Counted from the stretch's first letter, positions 10,019 through 21,575 are shown. The stretch is DNA of 64,000 nt from Pelomonas sp. Root1237 (GCF_001425055.1 NZ_LMDK01000018.1:1-64000), one strand, 5' to 3'. The notes: a model not told the origin generated them from the sequence alone. Made by a program: numbers and translations.

Positions 10019-10864
10019 CTACTGGAGCGGGTGAGCCTTGAAGAACTGCCAGATCGTGTCGGTTGCATCGACCTCGGTATGGGGCCAGATGTGGCCCATG
10101 CCGTCGATGCGCAGCAGCCTGACCTCTGAGTTGCCCGTGCAGCCCGCGTAGCGGATGGTCTGGAGCGCTCCGGGCTGGGCGTCCTGGACGAGTTTGGGCT
10201 GGCAACGGTTGTGGGCGGCCCATCCGGCCAGGGCCTCCGGCACGCTTTCCACCCACTCGGGGCCGCGGTCGGCATGACCTTCGTAGGAGTTGGTCGAGTC
10301 CGCCAGGCCGTGCACGGTGAGCACCGGCACGGCGCGGCCCGCGCAGGGGCCGAACCAGCGCAGCCCGCCGACCGGTGCGATGGCTGCGATGCGGTGGTTC
10401 AGGCGGCAGCCGAGCAGAGAGGACATGCGCCCGCCGCCTGAGAAGCCGGTCGAATAGACCCGCTTCGGGTCGATGCAGACCTGGGCGGCAATGTGGTCGA
10501 TGACATCGGACACGTACTGCACATCGTCGGCGCGGGTGCTGGCCACCGGCACATTCCAGCGCGAGTCTTCCGCCTGCAGTGTGGCGACAGCGAAGCCCTC
10601 TCGCGCCGCCAGTGTCTCGAAGCCGCTTTCCCTGGCGCGCCCCGCGGTCTTGCCGCCCGTGCCGTGCAGGTCGAAGACCAGCGGGAGCTGGCTGCGGCCC
10701 GCGACGGCAGGCGGCACGAAGAGTCGATAAGTCCGCGTGCGGCCACCCGAGGTCAGCTCGCGCATCTCGCCGGCGACCGGCGTCAGGGCGCAGGTCTGTG
10801 CCCTGGCGGGCGGCGAGAGGGTGTACAGCGCCAGCAGGACGGCGGCGACGAAAAACAGGCGCAC
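10019..10864 (-). CDS. secreted PHB-depolymerase/feruloyl-esterase-like serine hydrolase
   Basis: The 281-residue protein starts at a GTG (10864) with GGAGGA eight bases before it. It has a signal peptide (about residues 1-22, ending PARAQ). It is an alpha/beta hydrolase of the LpqC / esterase PHB depolymerase group. The oxyanion-hole segment FDLHGTGG, nucleophile elbow GFSGGG, acid residue in HGLADSTN and base in GMGHIWP are all present. Cys pairs suggest disulfides and a periplasmic or extracellular site. A polyester or phenolic ester substrate is plausible but not shown. It sits between a GNAT gene and an alcohol dehydrogenase, all on the minus strand. Confidence 0.8.
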   Translation of the reverse strand: MRLFFVAAVLLALYTLSPPARAQTCALTPVAGEMRELTSGGRTRTYRLFVPPAVAGRSQLPLVFDLHGTGGKTAGRARESGFETLAAREGFAVATLQAEDSRWNVPVASTRADDVQYVSDVIDHIAAQVCIDPKRVYSTGFSGGGRMSSLLGCRLNHRIAAIAPVGGLRWFGPCAGRAVPVLTVHGLADSTNSYEGHADRGPEWVESVPEALAGWAAHNRCQPKLVQDAQPGALQTIRYAGCTGNSEVRLLRIDGMGHIWPHTEVDATDTIWQFFKAHPLQ

Positions 10865-10880
10865 TTGAAGTCCTCCGAGG

Positions 10881-11339
10881 TCAGGCGACGTCTTGGGCGT
10901 AGACGATGAAGCCCATGTGATGCGCAACCTTGTCGTACAGCGCGCGGCCCGTGGCGTTGGTGGTGTGCGTCTGCCAGTAGACGCGCTTGATGCCCGCCTC
11001 GCGGGCCGCCGCATACACGGCCTCGATCAGGGCGCGGCCCACGCCGCGGCCACGCGCCTCAGGTGTCGTGAACAGGTCCTGCAGATAGCAGGTCAGCTCG
11101 ACGCGCGTCGTGCTGCGGTGGTAGAGGTAGTGCACGAGGCCGAGCAGGGCGCCGCTGTCATCCTCGGTGACGAGGGCGTGGACGGGTTCGGTGGCGTCGA
11201 AGAAGCGCGCCCAGGTGGTCTCGGTGACCTCAGCGGGCAGTGCGGTCTCGCCGGCACGGCCGTAGAAGGCGTTGTAGCCGTCCCAGAGGGGCTGCCAGGC
11301 GGCGCGGTCGGTGGGCTGGAGGGGGCGGACTTGGGTCAT
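10881..11339 (-). CDS. GNAT-family N-acetyltransferase
   Basis: The 152-residue protein has the acetyl-CoA-binding motif A of the GNAT fold: LQDLFTTPEARGRGVGRALI (about residues 86-105), with the R-G-R-G-V-G pyrophosphate loop. It would transfer acetyl from acetyl-CoA to an amine; the acceptor is unknown. The ATG (11339) is placed one base after a perfect 12-bp inverted repeat (11341-11366) and has no visible ribosome binding site, which is unusual. The esterase gene follows after 16 bp. Confidence 0.85.
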   Translation of the reverse strand: MTQVRPLQPTDRAAWQPLWDGYNAFYGRAGETALPAEVTETTWARFFDATEPVHALVTEDDSGALLGLVHYLYHRSTTRVELTCYLQDLFTTPEARGRGVGRALIEAVYAAAREAGIKRVYWQTHTTNATGRALYDKVAHHMGFIVYAQDVA

Positions 11340-11340
11340 A

Positions 11341-11366
11341 TCGGGTGGTCAAGGTTGACCACCCGA
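11341..11366 (-). terminator. perfect 12-bp inverted repeat between fumA and the GNAT gene
   Basis: TCGGGTGGTCAA (11341-11352) and TTGACCACCCGA (11355-11366) are exact reverse complements around a 2-base spacer. The repeat begins 11 bases after the fumA stop on the minus strand and ends one base before the GNAT start. No U-run follows, so it is either a U-less terminator for fumA or an operator / translation-blocking hairpin for the GNAT gene. Confidence 0.55.
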
Positions 11367-11377
11367 TTGTGTAGGCG

Positions 11378-12916
11378 TCAGGCCGAGGCGACCGGGATGC
11401 CGACGGCCTTGCCCGAGGCGATACGCTGCTTCCACTCCGCCGGGCCGGTGATGTGGGCGCTGGTGCCGGTGGCGTCGACCGCCACGGTGACGGGCATGTC
11501 CACCACGTCGAACTCGTAGATGGCTTCCATGCCGAGGTCCTCGAAGCCGACGACCTTGGCGCCCTTGATCGCTTTGCTGACCAGGTAGGCCGAACCGCCG
11601 ACCGCCATCAGGTAGGCGCTCTTGTGGTTCTTGATGGACTCGATGGCGACCGGCCCGCGTTCGGCCTTGCCGACCATGGCGATGAGGCCGGTCTTGGCCA
11701 GCATCATGTCGGTGAACTTGTCCATGCGCGTGGCGGTGGTCGGGCCGGCTGGGCCGACGACTTCGTCGCGCACCGGGTCCACGGGGCCCACGTAATAGAT
11801 CGCGCGGTTGGTGAAGTCCACCGGCAGCGGCTCACCCTTGGCCAGCATGTCCTGGATGCGCTTGTGGGCGGCGTCGCGGCCGGTCAGCATCTTGCCGTTC
11901 AGCAGCAACGTCTCGCCGGCCTTCCAGGTGGCCACCTCGGCCGGCGTCAGCGTGTTGAGGTCGACGCGCCTGCTCTTGTTGTAGTCCGGCGCCCACTTCA
12001 CGTCGGGCCACAGGTCCAGGCTGGGCGGCTCGAGGTAGGTCGGGCCGCTGCCGTCCAGCACGAAGTGGGCGTGGCGGGTGGCCGCGCAGTTCGGGATCAT
12101 CGCGATGGGCTTGCTGGCCGCATGCGTCGGGAAGGTCTTGATCTTCACGTCCAGCACGGTGGTCAGGCCGCCCAGGCCCTGCGCACCGATGCCCAAGGCG
12201 TTGACCTTCTCGTACAGCTCGATGCGCATCTCTTCGAGCTTGTTCTGCGGGCCGCGCTGCAGCAGCTCGTACATGTCGATGTCTTCCATCAGCGCCTGCT
12301 TGGCCAGCAGGGCGGCCTTCTCGGCCGTGCCGCCGACGCCGATGCCCAGCATGCCGGGCGGGCACCAGCCGGCGCCCATGGTCGGCACGGTCTTCAGCAC
12401 CCAGTCGACGATGTCGTCGCTGGGGTTGAGCATGTAGACCTTGCTCTTGTTCTCACTGCCACCGCCCTTGGCCGCGACGATGACGTCGATGGTGTTGCCG
12501 GGCACCAGCTCCATCTGCACGACGGCGGGCGTGTTGTCCTTGGTGTTCTTGCGCGCAAAGATGGGGTCGTCCAGCACGCTGGCGCGCAGCTTGTTGTCCG
12601 GGTTCAGATAACCCTGGCGCACGCCTTCATTGATGGCGTCCTCGATGCTGCCGCTGAAGCCTTCCCAGCGCACATCCATGCCGATCTTCAGGAAGACATT
12701 GACGATGCCGGTGTCCTGGCAGATGGGCCGGCGGCCTTCAGCGCACATGCGGCTGTTGGTCAGGATCTGGGCGATGGCGTCCTTGGCCGCGGGCGACGCT
12801 TCGCTCTCGTAGGCGCGGGCCAGGTGGGCGATGTAGTCGGCCGGGTGGTAGTAGCTGATGTACTGCAGGGCGGCAGCAACGCTGTCGATGAGGTCTTGCT
12901 GGCGGATCGTGGTCAT
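11378..12916 (-). CDS. fumA: class I fumarate hydratase (Fe-S)
   Basis: The enzyme hydrates fumarate to malate in the TCA cycle using an oxygen-sensitive [4Fe-4S] cluster. The 512-residue protein starts [18 protein letters not shown], the usual start of the single-chain class I enzymes. It contains the alpha-type region (RPICQDTGI, cluster Cys; [22 protein letters not shown], Cys) and the beta-type region ([30 protein letters not shown]). ATG 12916 is preferred to a TTG at 12931. It is divergent from fumC, with a Fur-box-like palindrome between them. Confidence 0.95.
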   Translation of the reverse strand: MTTIRQQDLIDSVAAALQYISYYHPADYIAHLARAYESEASPAAKDAIAQILTNSRMCAEGRRPICQDTGIVNVFLKIGMDVRWEGFSGSIEDAINEGVRQGYLNPDNKLRASVLDDPIFARKNTKDNTPAVVQMELVPGNTIDVIVAAKGGGSENKSKVYMLNPSDDIVDWVLKTVPTMGAGWCPPGMLGIGVGGTAEKAALLAKQALMEDIDMYELLQRGPQNKLEEMRIELYEKVNALGIGAQGLGGLTTVLDVKIKTFPTHAASKPIAMIPNCAATRHAHFVLDGSGPTYLEPPSLDLWPDVKWAPDYNKSRRVDLNTLTPAEVATWKAGETLLLNGKMLTGRDAAHKRIQDMLAKGEPLPVDFTNRAIYYVGPVDPVRDEVVGPAGPTTATRMDKFTDMMLAKTGLIAMVGKAERGPVAIESIKNHKSAYLMAVGGSAYLVSKAIKGAKVVGFEDLGMEAIYEFDVVDMPVTVAVDATGTSAHITGPAEWKQRIASGKAVGIPVASA

Positions 12917-12966
12917 TTGGAGGGCGGACAAGCTTGGGGGCGGCCGGAATTATCGGTGGCCGCAAA

Positions 12967-12985
12967 GATGAGAAGGGTTCTCATC
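12967..12985. promoter_or_regulatory. Fur-box-like operator between fumA and fumC
   Basis: GATGAGAA and TTCTCATC are exact reverse complements around GGG. Its two arms ATGAGAA and TTCTCAT match the inverted-repeat core of known Fur boxes (ATGAGAAtnaTTCTCAT); only the centre differs. It lies 42 bp before the fumC start and 50 bp before fumA, a position suited to iron control of fumarase choice. The binding protein is inferred. Confidence 0.55.
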
Positions 12986-13027
12986 CTGGCTATGCTGAAA
13001 GCCAACCCCGCCTTCGTGAGAATCGTC

Positions 13028-14416
13028 ATGAGCAGAACCCGCATCGAGCACGACACCTTCGGCCCCATCGAGGTGCCGGCCGACAGGCTGTGGGGCGCGC
13101 AGACGCAGCGCTCGCTGCAGAACTTCGACATCTCCGGCGAACGCCAGGCGCCCGAGCTGATTCGAGCGCTGGCCAAGGTGAAGCGAGCGTCGGCCGTCGT
13201 GAACCGTGGGCTGGGGCTGCAGGACCAGGCCAAGACCGAGGCCATCGTGGCCGCGGCCGACGAGGTCATTGGTGGCCTGCATGCTGACGAGTTCCCGTTG
13301 GTGGTCTGGCAGACGGGCTCGGGCACGCAGACGAACATGAACGTCAACGAGGTGCTGGCCAACCGCGCCAGCGAGCTGCTGGGCGGCGAGCGGGGCGAGG
13401 GGCGGCTGGTGCATCCCAATGACGACGTGAACCGCAGCCAGAGCAGCAACGACGTCTTCCCGACCGCCATGCATGTTGCCGCCGTGCAGGCCTTGCAGGA
13501 GCGCCTGCTGCCGCCGCTGCGCGCGCTGCGCACGACGCTGCAGCAGAAGGCCGAGGCCTTTGACGACATCGTCAAGATCGGCCGCACCCATCTGCAGGAC
13601 GCGACGCCGCTGACGCTGGGGCAGGAGATCTCGGGCTGGGTGGCGCAGCTGAACCACGGCGAGCGGCATGTGCTGGCGGCGTTGCCGCATCTGTACGAGC
13701 TGGCTTTGGGCGGCACGGCGGTGGGCACCGGGCTGAACGCGCCCAAGGGCTATGCCGAGCAGGTCGCCGCGGAGCTGGCGCGACTGACGGGCCATGACTT
13801 CGTCACGGCACCGAACAAGTTCGAGGCCATGGCCTCCTGCGACGCCCTCGTCCACGCCCACGGCGCGCTGAAGACGCTGGCGGCCAGCCTGACCAAGATC
13901 GCCAACGACGTGCGCTGGCTGGCCAGCGGCCCGCGCAGCGGCATTGGCGAGATCAGCATCCCGGAGAACGAGCCGGGCTCGTCCATCATGCCCGGCAAGG
14001 TCAACCCGACCCAGAGCGAGGCGGTGACCATGCTGGCCGCCCAGGTCATGGGCAACGACGTGGCCATCAACATCGGCGGCGCGTCGGGCAACTTCGAGCT
14101 GAACGTCTTTCGCCCGATGGTCATCCACAACTTCCTGCAGAGCGCACGCCTGCTGGCCGATGGCATGGCCAGCTTCAACAGGCACTGTGCCGTCGGCATC
14201 GAGCCCAATGAGGGGCGCATTGCCGAGTTGGTGGCGCGCTCACTGATGTTGGTGACGGCGCTCAACACGCATATCGGCTACGACAAGGCCGCCCAGATCG
14301 CCAAGAAGGCGCACAAGGAAGGCAGCAGCCTGCGCGAGGCGGCGCTGGCGCTGGGCCATGTGACGGCCGAGCAGTTCGACGCCTGGGTGGTGCCGGGGCA
14401 GATGGTCGGCCGCTGA
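13028..14416 (+). CDS. fumC: class II fumarate hydratase (iron-independent)
   Basis: The enzyme does the same reaction as FumA but has no cluster, so it works under iron limitation or oxidative stress. The 462-residue protein has the class II motifs [11 protein letters not shown] near 130, the active-site [10 protein letters not shown] near 185, and the fumarase/aspartase signature [11 protein letters not shown] near 318. ATG 13028 gives the family start [12 protein letters not shown]; an in-frame ATG at 12992 would add 12 residues and would lie almost on the operator. It ends 8 bp from the convergent YqhA-like gene. Confidence 0.95.
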   Translation: MSRTRIEHDTFGPIEVPADRLWGAQTQRSLQNFDISGERQAPELIRALAKVKRASAVVNRGLGLQDQAKTEAIVAAADEVIGGLHADEFPLVVWQTGSGTQTNMNVNEVLANRASELLGGERGEGRLVHPNDDVNRSQSSNDVFPTAMHVAAVQALQERLLPPLRALRTTLQQKAEAFDDIVKIGRTHLQDATPLTLGQEISGWVAQLNHGERHVLAALPHLYELALGGTAVGTGLNAPKGYAEQVAAELARLTGHDFVTAPNKFEAMASCDALVHAHGALKTLAASLTKIANDVRWLASGPRSGIGEISIPENEPGSSIMPGKVNPTQSEAVTMLAAQVMGNDVAINIGGASGNFELNVFRPMVIHNFLQSARLLADGMASFNRHCAVGIEPNEGRIAELVARSLMLVTALNTHIGYDKAAQIAKKAHKEGSSLREAALALGHVTAEQFDAWVVPGQMVGR

Positions 14417-14424
14417 CTGACGCT

Positions 14425-15045
14425 CTAGTGCTTCTCGCCGTGGGGCGGCTGCGGCAACAGCCGGTCCGTGAAGGCGATGGCCATGGCCGACAGCAGGAAG
14501 GCGACGTGGATGATGGTCTGGTACATCAGCGTCTTCTCGGCGTAGTTGTCGGCGTTGATGAAGGTCTTCAGCAGGTGGATGGAGCTGATGCCGATGATGG
14601 CCGTGGCCAGCTTGACCTTCAGCACCGAGGCATTCACGTGGCTCAGCCACTCGGGCTGGTCGGGGTGGCCGTCGAGGTCCATGCGCGACACGAAGGTCTC
14701 GTAGCCGCCGACGATGACCATGATCAGCAGGTTGGAGATCATCACCACGTCGATCAGCCCCAGCACGACCAGCATCAGGATCGTCTCGTTGAGTTTGGCG
14801 ATCGGCTCATAGCCGACAACCAGGCCGGCGGCGTCCTTGATGGTGGCGCTCTTGTAGCCAATGCTCTTGACCAGGATTTCAAGCGCATGCTGGTCGCCGA
14901 ACGCCGCCTCGATCAGGTGCACCAGCTCGGTCCAGAACTGGAAGACGTAGACGGCCTGCGCCAGGATCAGGCCCAGGTAGAGGGGCAGTTGCAGCCAGCG
15001 GCTGGCGAAGATCAGGCGGGGCAGGGGGCGCAGCGGGGCTGTCAT
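14425..15045 (-). CDS. YqhA/UPF0114-family membrane protein (TIGR00645)
   Basis: The 206-residue protein begins with an amphipathic stretch and has hydrophobic spans at about residues 18-38, 95-115, 140-160 and 175-192. It carries the family segments LPLYLGLILAQAVYVFQFW and IVGGYETFVSR. It is an inner-membrane protein of unknown function, full length for TIGR00645. It is preceded by the kinase gene on the same strand (49 bp between), and ends next to the convergent fumC. Confidence 0.85.
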   Translation of the reverse strand: MTAPLRPLPRLIFASRWLQLPLYLGLILAQAVYVFQFWTELVHLIEAAFGDQHALEILVKSIGYKSATIKDAAGLVVGYEPIAKLNETILMLVVLGLIDVVMISNLLIMVIVGGYETFVSRMDLDGHPDQPEWLSHVNASVLKVKLATAIIGISSIHLLKTFINADNYAEKTLMYQTIIHVAFLLSAMAIAFTDRLLPQPPHGEKH

Positions 15046-15094
15046 GGAAGTCCGGGGTCGGCGAAGAACGCGCGGATTCTAGGGACAGGCCGTG

Positions 15095-17980
15095 TCAGCG
15101 GCGCTGCAGTGCGATGTCGAGCTTTTGCAGCGGCAGTTTGGAATACGCCGCCACATCGGGCTGAGCCTTGAAGGCCTGGCGCGCCTGGGCTGCCAGAGCG
15201 AGCGCACCAGGGCGGTCGCCTGCGGCCAGGGCGCACAGGCCCGCCTGGGCGCGCAACCAGGCGGGCCGGGGTGAGTTCGGGTTGCGGTCACGCAGGAGGG
15301 CCTCGGCCTGGGCGACGAGCTTGTCGCGCCCGGCCCCGGCGCGGCCCTGGATGCAGTCCAGCTGGGCAGCGACGGCCTCGCTGGTGAAGCGCTCGGGTGG
15401 CAGGTCAGGCGTGGACCCGGGCGACAGGCCCTGCACGGCGGCCGCGGCTTCGGCCGGTCGACCCAGGTCGAGCAGGATCTGGGCTTTGACCCAGGCCAAC
15501 ATGGCGCGCGAGGCCGGTGTAGGCGACGCGGCCTCCAGCTTGAGCAGGCCTTCCTGAGCATCCCCCGCTGCCGTCAGCCACAGCGCGAAGCGCGCCAGGT
15601 CACCGGGCTGGTCCAGCGGCCGCATCTGCCCATCGCGGATGAGCTTCTGCCAGTAGTCGCCCACCTCGTGGCCTTGGGTGAATATGGCGCCCACGGCGGC
15701 GGCAAAGATGTCGGATGCGGTCCATTGCAGGCGCTGCCAGTACCGGGGCGGCCGGCCTTCCGAGGATGCCGGAAAGCTGGAATGCAGAAAGGTCCACGCC
15801 GACTGGATATCGCCGTGGATGTAGGCCAGGCGGCTGCGCGCCAGGTTCAGGCGCAGTTGCAGGGCTTGCGGTGGCTCCGGCTGGACTTCGATCAGGGCCG
15901 CGGCCGAGTCGGCGGCCTGCTGGGCATCCGCATGGCGGGCCAGGCCCGCCTGGTAGCGGGCCAGCGCAAATTCGGTCTGGATGACGCGGGCCTCGATGAC
16001 CGCCTGGCCGCCGCGTGCATTCAGGTTGCGCACGACGGCGTCGATGAACGGCGCCGCGGCCTGTGCGCGCCCATGTTCGATCAGGCTCTGCGCGGCGAGA
16101 GATCGCAGCCGATGCACGAGCGGCGATGCGTCCCCGTGCGCGCTGAGCGCCAGCGCGACGCTGCGCTCCAGATGGGCGTCGGCCTCGGTGGGCTGGTCTG
16201 CCCGCTCCGCCATCTCGGCGCGCAGCACCTGCGTGCGAGCCGGCGCCGTCGAGCTGGCGGGCTGTGCCGGCAGCATGGGCTCAACCTCCTGCAGCGCGGC
16301 CTGCGCCGCCTTTGCACGGCCGGCGGACCAGGCAGCCTGCGCCATCGAGGCCAGCGCCTCGGCGCGCAGCAAGGGATCACCGCCTGCCAGCTTCAGCGCC
16401 TCTTGCGCGGCAGCATCGGCCTCGGCCCAGCGGCTGGCCGCCAGCCAGGCCTCCGCGGCCAGCAGCCGTGCCGCCGCCAGCGCCTGCCGGCCGGCGTCCG
16501 CGCGTTGCAGGGCTTCGACCTGGCGCTGCGCATGATCGGCGGCCAGGTCGGGCCGGTCCATCTCCAGGAAGAGGCGTGCGATCGCGCCCAGCAAGTCGGC
16601 CTGCAGCTCGGGCTCTTCCGGGAAGCGCTGCTGGACCAGCGCGGCGCTGTCGGCCAGCGTCAGCTCGGGCGTGGGGCGGCGCGAATCCGTGCGGGCAAAG
16701 AAGGCAGCCTGGTCGGCTCGCAGCAAGGCCGCGGTGAAACTGGTCATGACGCGCTGGCGCTGTGCCGCCAGCTCGGCGCGCTGGGCCTGGCGCAGCGCAA
16801 TGCCGCCGCCCAGCGCCAGCGCGGCGATGACGACCGCCGACGTGCCGAAGGCAAGCCTGTGGCGGCGCAGCGTGCGGCCGAGGCGGTGCCAAGTGCTGTC
16901 GGGCTGGGCCAGCACCGCCTCGCCGCGCAGGTGGCGCTCCACGTCCTGGGCGAAGGCGTCGACGCTGGCATAACGCTCGGCCGGGTCGCGCCGCAGCGCC
17001 CTGGCCAGGATGGCGTCGATGTCACCGCGCAGCGCGCGGGCCGTCGCGGTGTCAGTGCAGCGGATGCTGGCGCGCTCGGGCTCATCGACAAGTACCGCTG
17101 CTTCCCAGGCAGCGCGGCTGTCGCGAGCAAGGCGATACGGCGTGTGGCCGGTCAACAGTTCGAAGGCCAGCACGCCCAAGCTGTAGACGTCGGTGGACAC
17201 GGTGACCGGCGCGTCGCGCAACTGCTCCGGCGAGGCGTAGTGGGGCGTCAGATGGCGCTCCGACGCCAGCGTGAGGCCGGCGCCAACGGCAGCCTCGGAC
17301 AGCAACTTGGCGATGCCGAAGTCCAGCAAATGGGCCTGGCCGTCGGGCGTCACCAGCACGTTGGAAGGCTTGATGTCGCGGTGCACGACCAACCGCCCGT
17401 GGGCATAGCCGACGGCGCGCATGACCTGCAACAGCAGCGTCAGGCGCGCGTCCACGCTCAAGGCCTGCTCGCGACACCAGGCGTCGATGGGTTGGCCGAC
17501 CACCAGTTCCAGCGCGAGATACGGCCAGCCGCGCGTGTCGATGCCGGCGTCGTAGAGGCGGGCGATGTTGGGGTGCTCCAGCATCGCGCCGATGTCCCGC
17601 TCCTGGGCCATCAGCCGTGCCAGCCCCTCGCCCCAGGTCAGCCGCGGCAGCTTGAGCGCCACCTCGCGCCGGTAGCTGCCGTCCGCCCGCTCGGCCCGCC
17701 ACACACTGCCCATGCCGCCGCGGCCGATCTCTTCCAGCAGCCGGTAGGGGCCGATGCGGTCGCCGGCGTGTACGGCGGCGGGGTCCTCGCCCTCCCAGGC
17801 GCCCAGGCGCGGCAGTGTCAGCTCGCCGGGCGGGTTCGCCAGCATGTCGCGCAGCGCCGCCACGAGGTGTGCGGCGTCCGGCGGCAGGGCTGCCAGCCAG
17901 GCTTCATGGCTTTCGGGCGCCAGCGCCTGGGCCTGGTCGAGCAGTCGGCTCAGCCGGCTCATGTCCGCCGGGGTCAGCAT
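15095..17980 (-). CDS. transmembrane serine/threonine protein kinase 1 with TPR-like sensor region
   Basis: The 961-residue protein has an N-terminal region seen in kinases paired with sigma factors. A Hanks-type kinase domain follows: glycine loop IGRGGMGSVW at about 85-94, catalytic Lys in VALKLP (110), HRDIKPSN from 200, DFG 220-222, and the APE-like PHYASPEQ near 246. One membrane span lies at about 376-396. A roughly 550-residue C-terminal part with helical TPR-like repeats comes after it. It is divergent from the ECF sigma gene at 18096 and has its own candidate ECF promoter at 18015-18044. Role inferred: phospho-control of the sigma factor. Confidence 0.85.
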   Translation of the reverse strand: MLTPADMSRLSRLLDQAQALAPESHEAWLAALPPDAAHLVAALRDMLANPPGELTLPRLGAWEGEDPAAVHAGDRIGPYRLLEEIGRGGMGSVWRAERADGSYRREVALKLPRLTWGEGLARLMAQERDIGAMLEHPNIARLYDAGIDTRGWPYLALELVVGQPIDAWCREQALSVDARLTLLLQVMRAVGYAHGRLVVHRDIKPSNVLVTPDGQAHLLDFGIAKLLSEAAVGAGLTLASERHLTPHYASPEQLRDAPVTVSTDVYSLGVLAFELLTGHTPYRLARDSRAAWEAAVLVDEPERASIRCTDTATARALRGDIDAILARALRRDPAERYASVDAFAQDVERHLRGEAVLAQPDSTWHRLGRTLRRHRLAFGTSAVVIAALALGGGIALRQAQRAELAAQRQRVMTSFTAALLRADQAAFFARTDSRRPTPELTLADSAALVQQRFPEEPELQADLLGAIARLFLEMDRPDLAADHAQRQVEALQRADAGRQALAAARLLAAEAWLAASRWAEADAAAQEALKLAGGDPLLRAEALASMAQAAWSAGRAKAAQAALQEVEPMLPAQPASSTAPARTQVLRAEMAERADQPTEADAHLERSVALALSAHGDASPLVHRLRSLAAQSLIEHGRAQAAAPFIDAVVRNLNARGGQAVIEARVIQTEFALARYQAGLARHADAQQAADSAAALIEVQPEPPQALQLRLNLARSRLAYIHGDIQSAWTFLHSSFPASSEGRPPRYWQRLQWTASDIFAAAVGAIFTQGHEVGDYWQKLIRDGQMRPLDQPGDLARFALWLTAAGDAQEGLLKLEAASPTPASRAMLAWVKAQILLDLGRPAEAAAAVQGLSPGSTPDLPPERFTSEAVAAQLDCIQGRAGAGRDKLVAQAEALLRDRNPNSPRPAWLRAQAGLCALAAGDRPGALALAAQARQAFKAQPDVAAYSKLPLQKLDIALQRR

Positions 17981-18014
17981 CGTTGGGCTCTTTTCATTGG
18001 GTTCGCACACTAGG

Positions 18015-18044
18015 TCAGACGCAAGCGCATCGCCAGGGCGGACA
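18015..18044 (-). promoter_or_regulatory. candidate ECF sigma promoter for kinase 1
   Basis: On the minus strand TGTCCG (18044-18039) is followed after exactly 17 bases by CGTCTGA (18021-18015). The same two boxes with the same spacing precede the PEP-CTERM genes at 18748 and 21667. CGTC is a common -10 core of ECF sigma promoters. The implied start leaves a leader of about 25 bases before the kinase ATG. Confidence 0.55.
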
Positions 18045-18095
18045 TCCCCAGTAAGGATGATGTCCGTGGCGGCAGTGCGCTGGCACCATGCGCCC

Positions 18096-18656
18096 GTGCC
18101 AGACGATGCCATCGAAACCCTGATCGAACAGGTCAATGCCGGTAGCGCCGGCGCCCAGGACCGGCTCTTCGCTGCCGCTTACGACGAACTGCGCAAGTTG
18201 GCCCGCTCCCGCCTGCGCGACGGCGGGCGCAACACCGTGCTCGACACCACAGTGCTGGTGCATGAGAGCTATCTGCGCTTTCTGGGCAGCGGCCGGCTGC
18301 GGCCGGACAGCCGGCGCGCCTTCTTCGCCTATGCCTCACAGGTGATGCGCTCCGTCATCATCGACGCGGTGCGCGAGCGCCAGGCCCAGCGCCGTGGCAG
18401 TGGTCTGGCTCACCTGACGCTGGACACCCACATCGCCGACAGCACGCCGGCCGGCGAAGACGAGGTGCTGAAGGTGCACGAGGCCCTGGAGGCCCTGGCC
18501 GCGGCCGAGCCGCGCCTGGCCAAGGTGGTGGAGATGCGCTATTTCGGCGGCTACAACGACCTCGAGATCGCCGAGGCGCTGCAGCTCACCGACCGCACGG
18601 TGCGCCGTGACTGGGACAAGGCGCGGCTGCTGCTGGGAGTGCTGCTGGGCCAGTGA
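18096..18656 (+). CDS. ECF RNA polymerase sigma factor 1 (TIGR02999-type)
   Basis: The 186-residue protein has region 2 (RLFAAAYDELRKLARSRLRD; VLVHESYLRF; FFAYASQVMRSVIIDAVRER) and region 4 (VVEMRYFGGYNDLEIAEALQLTDRTVRRDW, a helix-turn-helix). Sigma factors of this type are commonly encoded beside Ser/Thr kinases; in the ECF43 group (EcfP/PknT of Vibrio) the kinase activates the sigma by Thr phosphorylation. Kinase 1 is divergent from it. The start is uncertain: GTG 18096 gives a family-like N-terminus (PDDAIETLIEQV), while an ATG at 18057 or 18060 would add about 12 residues. Two PEP-CTERM genes follow. Confidence 0.85.
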   Translation: MPDDAIETLIEQVNAGSAGAQDRLFAAAYDELRKLARSRLRDGGRNTVLDTTVLVHESYLRFLGSGRLRPDSRRAFFAYASQVMRSVIIDAVRERQAQRRGSGLAHLTLDTHIADSTPAGEDEVLKVHEALEALAAAEPRLAKVVEMRYFGGYNDLEIAEALQLTDRTVRRDWDKARLLLGVLLGQ

Positions 18657-18678
18657 GCGGGCCGGGCGGCGGCGGTCT

Positions 18679-18708
18679 TGTCCGGATTCGCTGCAAGGCT
18701 GCGTCTGA
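18679..18708 (+). promoter_or_regulatory. candidate ECF sigma promoter for the first PEP-CTERM gene
   Basis: TGTCCG (18679-18684), 17 bases, CGTCTGA (18702-18708). The pattern matches those at 18015-18044 and 21588-21618. A start about 7-10 bases further on leaves a 30-base leader to ATG 18748, which also argues against the GTG at 18715 as start codon. Confidence 0.55.
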
Positions 18709-18747
18709 AAGCAGGTGAGCAAGCCGCTCACGCTCTTGGAACGCGCC

Positions 18748-19553
18748 ATGTCCCGCCATCCCCTTCGAGTTGCTCGAACCGTGCTTGCCGCCTGCGCGCT
18801 GCAAGGCGCCGCCTTGGCCTGCATGGCCCAGGCCCAGGCCCTGCCAGGCGTGCGGGCGAGTTGGCAGAGCCAGGACCCGGGAGGTACCTTGACGGGGCTG
18901 ATGGGCGGAGCGCCCGTGGTGAGTTTTGAAAACGGGCAGTGGTTCTTCCAGGGCGTCGGGGCGATCCTGCTGGGCTGGAATCCGTCCCAGCCCAACGCCG
19001 GGCTCGGGACCCTGGACCTGCATTTCGACTTCCAGCCCTGGCATCTGACGCTGGATGCGAAATGGGAGCTGGTTCTCACTCCCCAACCCGACCAGATGAG
19101 CGTGCGCACTGTCAGCCGCTTCGTCGCGCCGCCCGACGCGCAACTGGCCACCGCCCGGGGCCTCAACCGGTGGGACGTGACGGCCTCTGGCACCGAACAC
19201 TACAGCGCCGAGGTGAGCCCGGTGGCGCTGGGGAGCCTGGACAGTTCGGTTGGCCTGACGCCGCCCGTCTGGGCCACGGCACCACAGGCTGCGGGGCACT
19301 GGGATCTTTCGGTGACGCAGACGCTGATCGGCAGCTACCACCTCGTGGCGTCTTCGGACCCCGACTGTCTGAGCCTGGCCTGCATGCCCGGGCAACGGGC
19401 TGCGGCCAGCCTGCAATCTTTGGAGTTTTACCTGCCGCAGAGCGTCGAGCTGCGGGCCATTGTGTCTAGCGTGCCCGAACCCCAGGTGCCGGTGCTGTTG
19501 GCGGCAGGCCTGGGCCTGCTGGCGTTGCGGCGCGGCAGGTCGGGAGCGCGGTC

Positions 19554-19557
<4 letters not shown>
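18748..19557 (+). CDS. PEP-CTERM sorted exported protein 1
   Basis: The 269-residue protein has a signal peptide (about residues 1-30, ending MAQAQA). Its C-terminal PEP-CTERM signal has the motif VPEP, a hydrophobic span (VLLAAGLGLLAL) and the basic tail RRGRSGARS. Such proteins are exported and processed by an exosortase, usually to the outer surface with exopolysaccharide. The middle is a beta-rich domain without a family I recognise, with one possible disulfide (Cys near 214 and 219). Its stop overlaps the ATG of the next gene (ATGA), so the two are translationally coupled. Confidence 0.8.

Positions 19558-21575
<2,018 letters not shown>

Noticed and set aside
10865-11014. N-terminal extension of the esterase frame to 11014
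   Set aside because: That part overlaps the GNAT gene out of frame; the GTG at 10864 has a strong ribosome binding site and starts a proper signal peptide.
12992-13027. Upstream in-frame ATG for fumC
   Set aside because: It would lie within 10 bp of the Fur-like palindrome, and the extra 12 residues do not resemble the family N-terminus.
18061-18090. A plus-strand TGTCCG at 18061 as promoter for sigma 1 itself
   Set aside because: At the 17-base spacing the sequence is CACCATG, not CGTC; it only creates an inverted repeat with the kinase -35 box.
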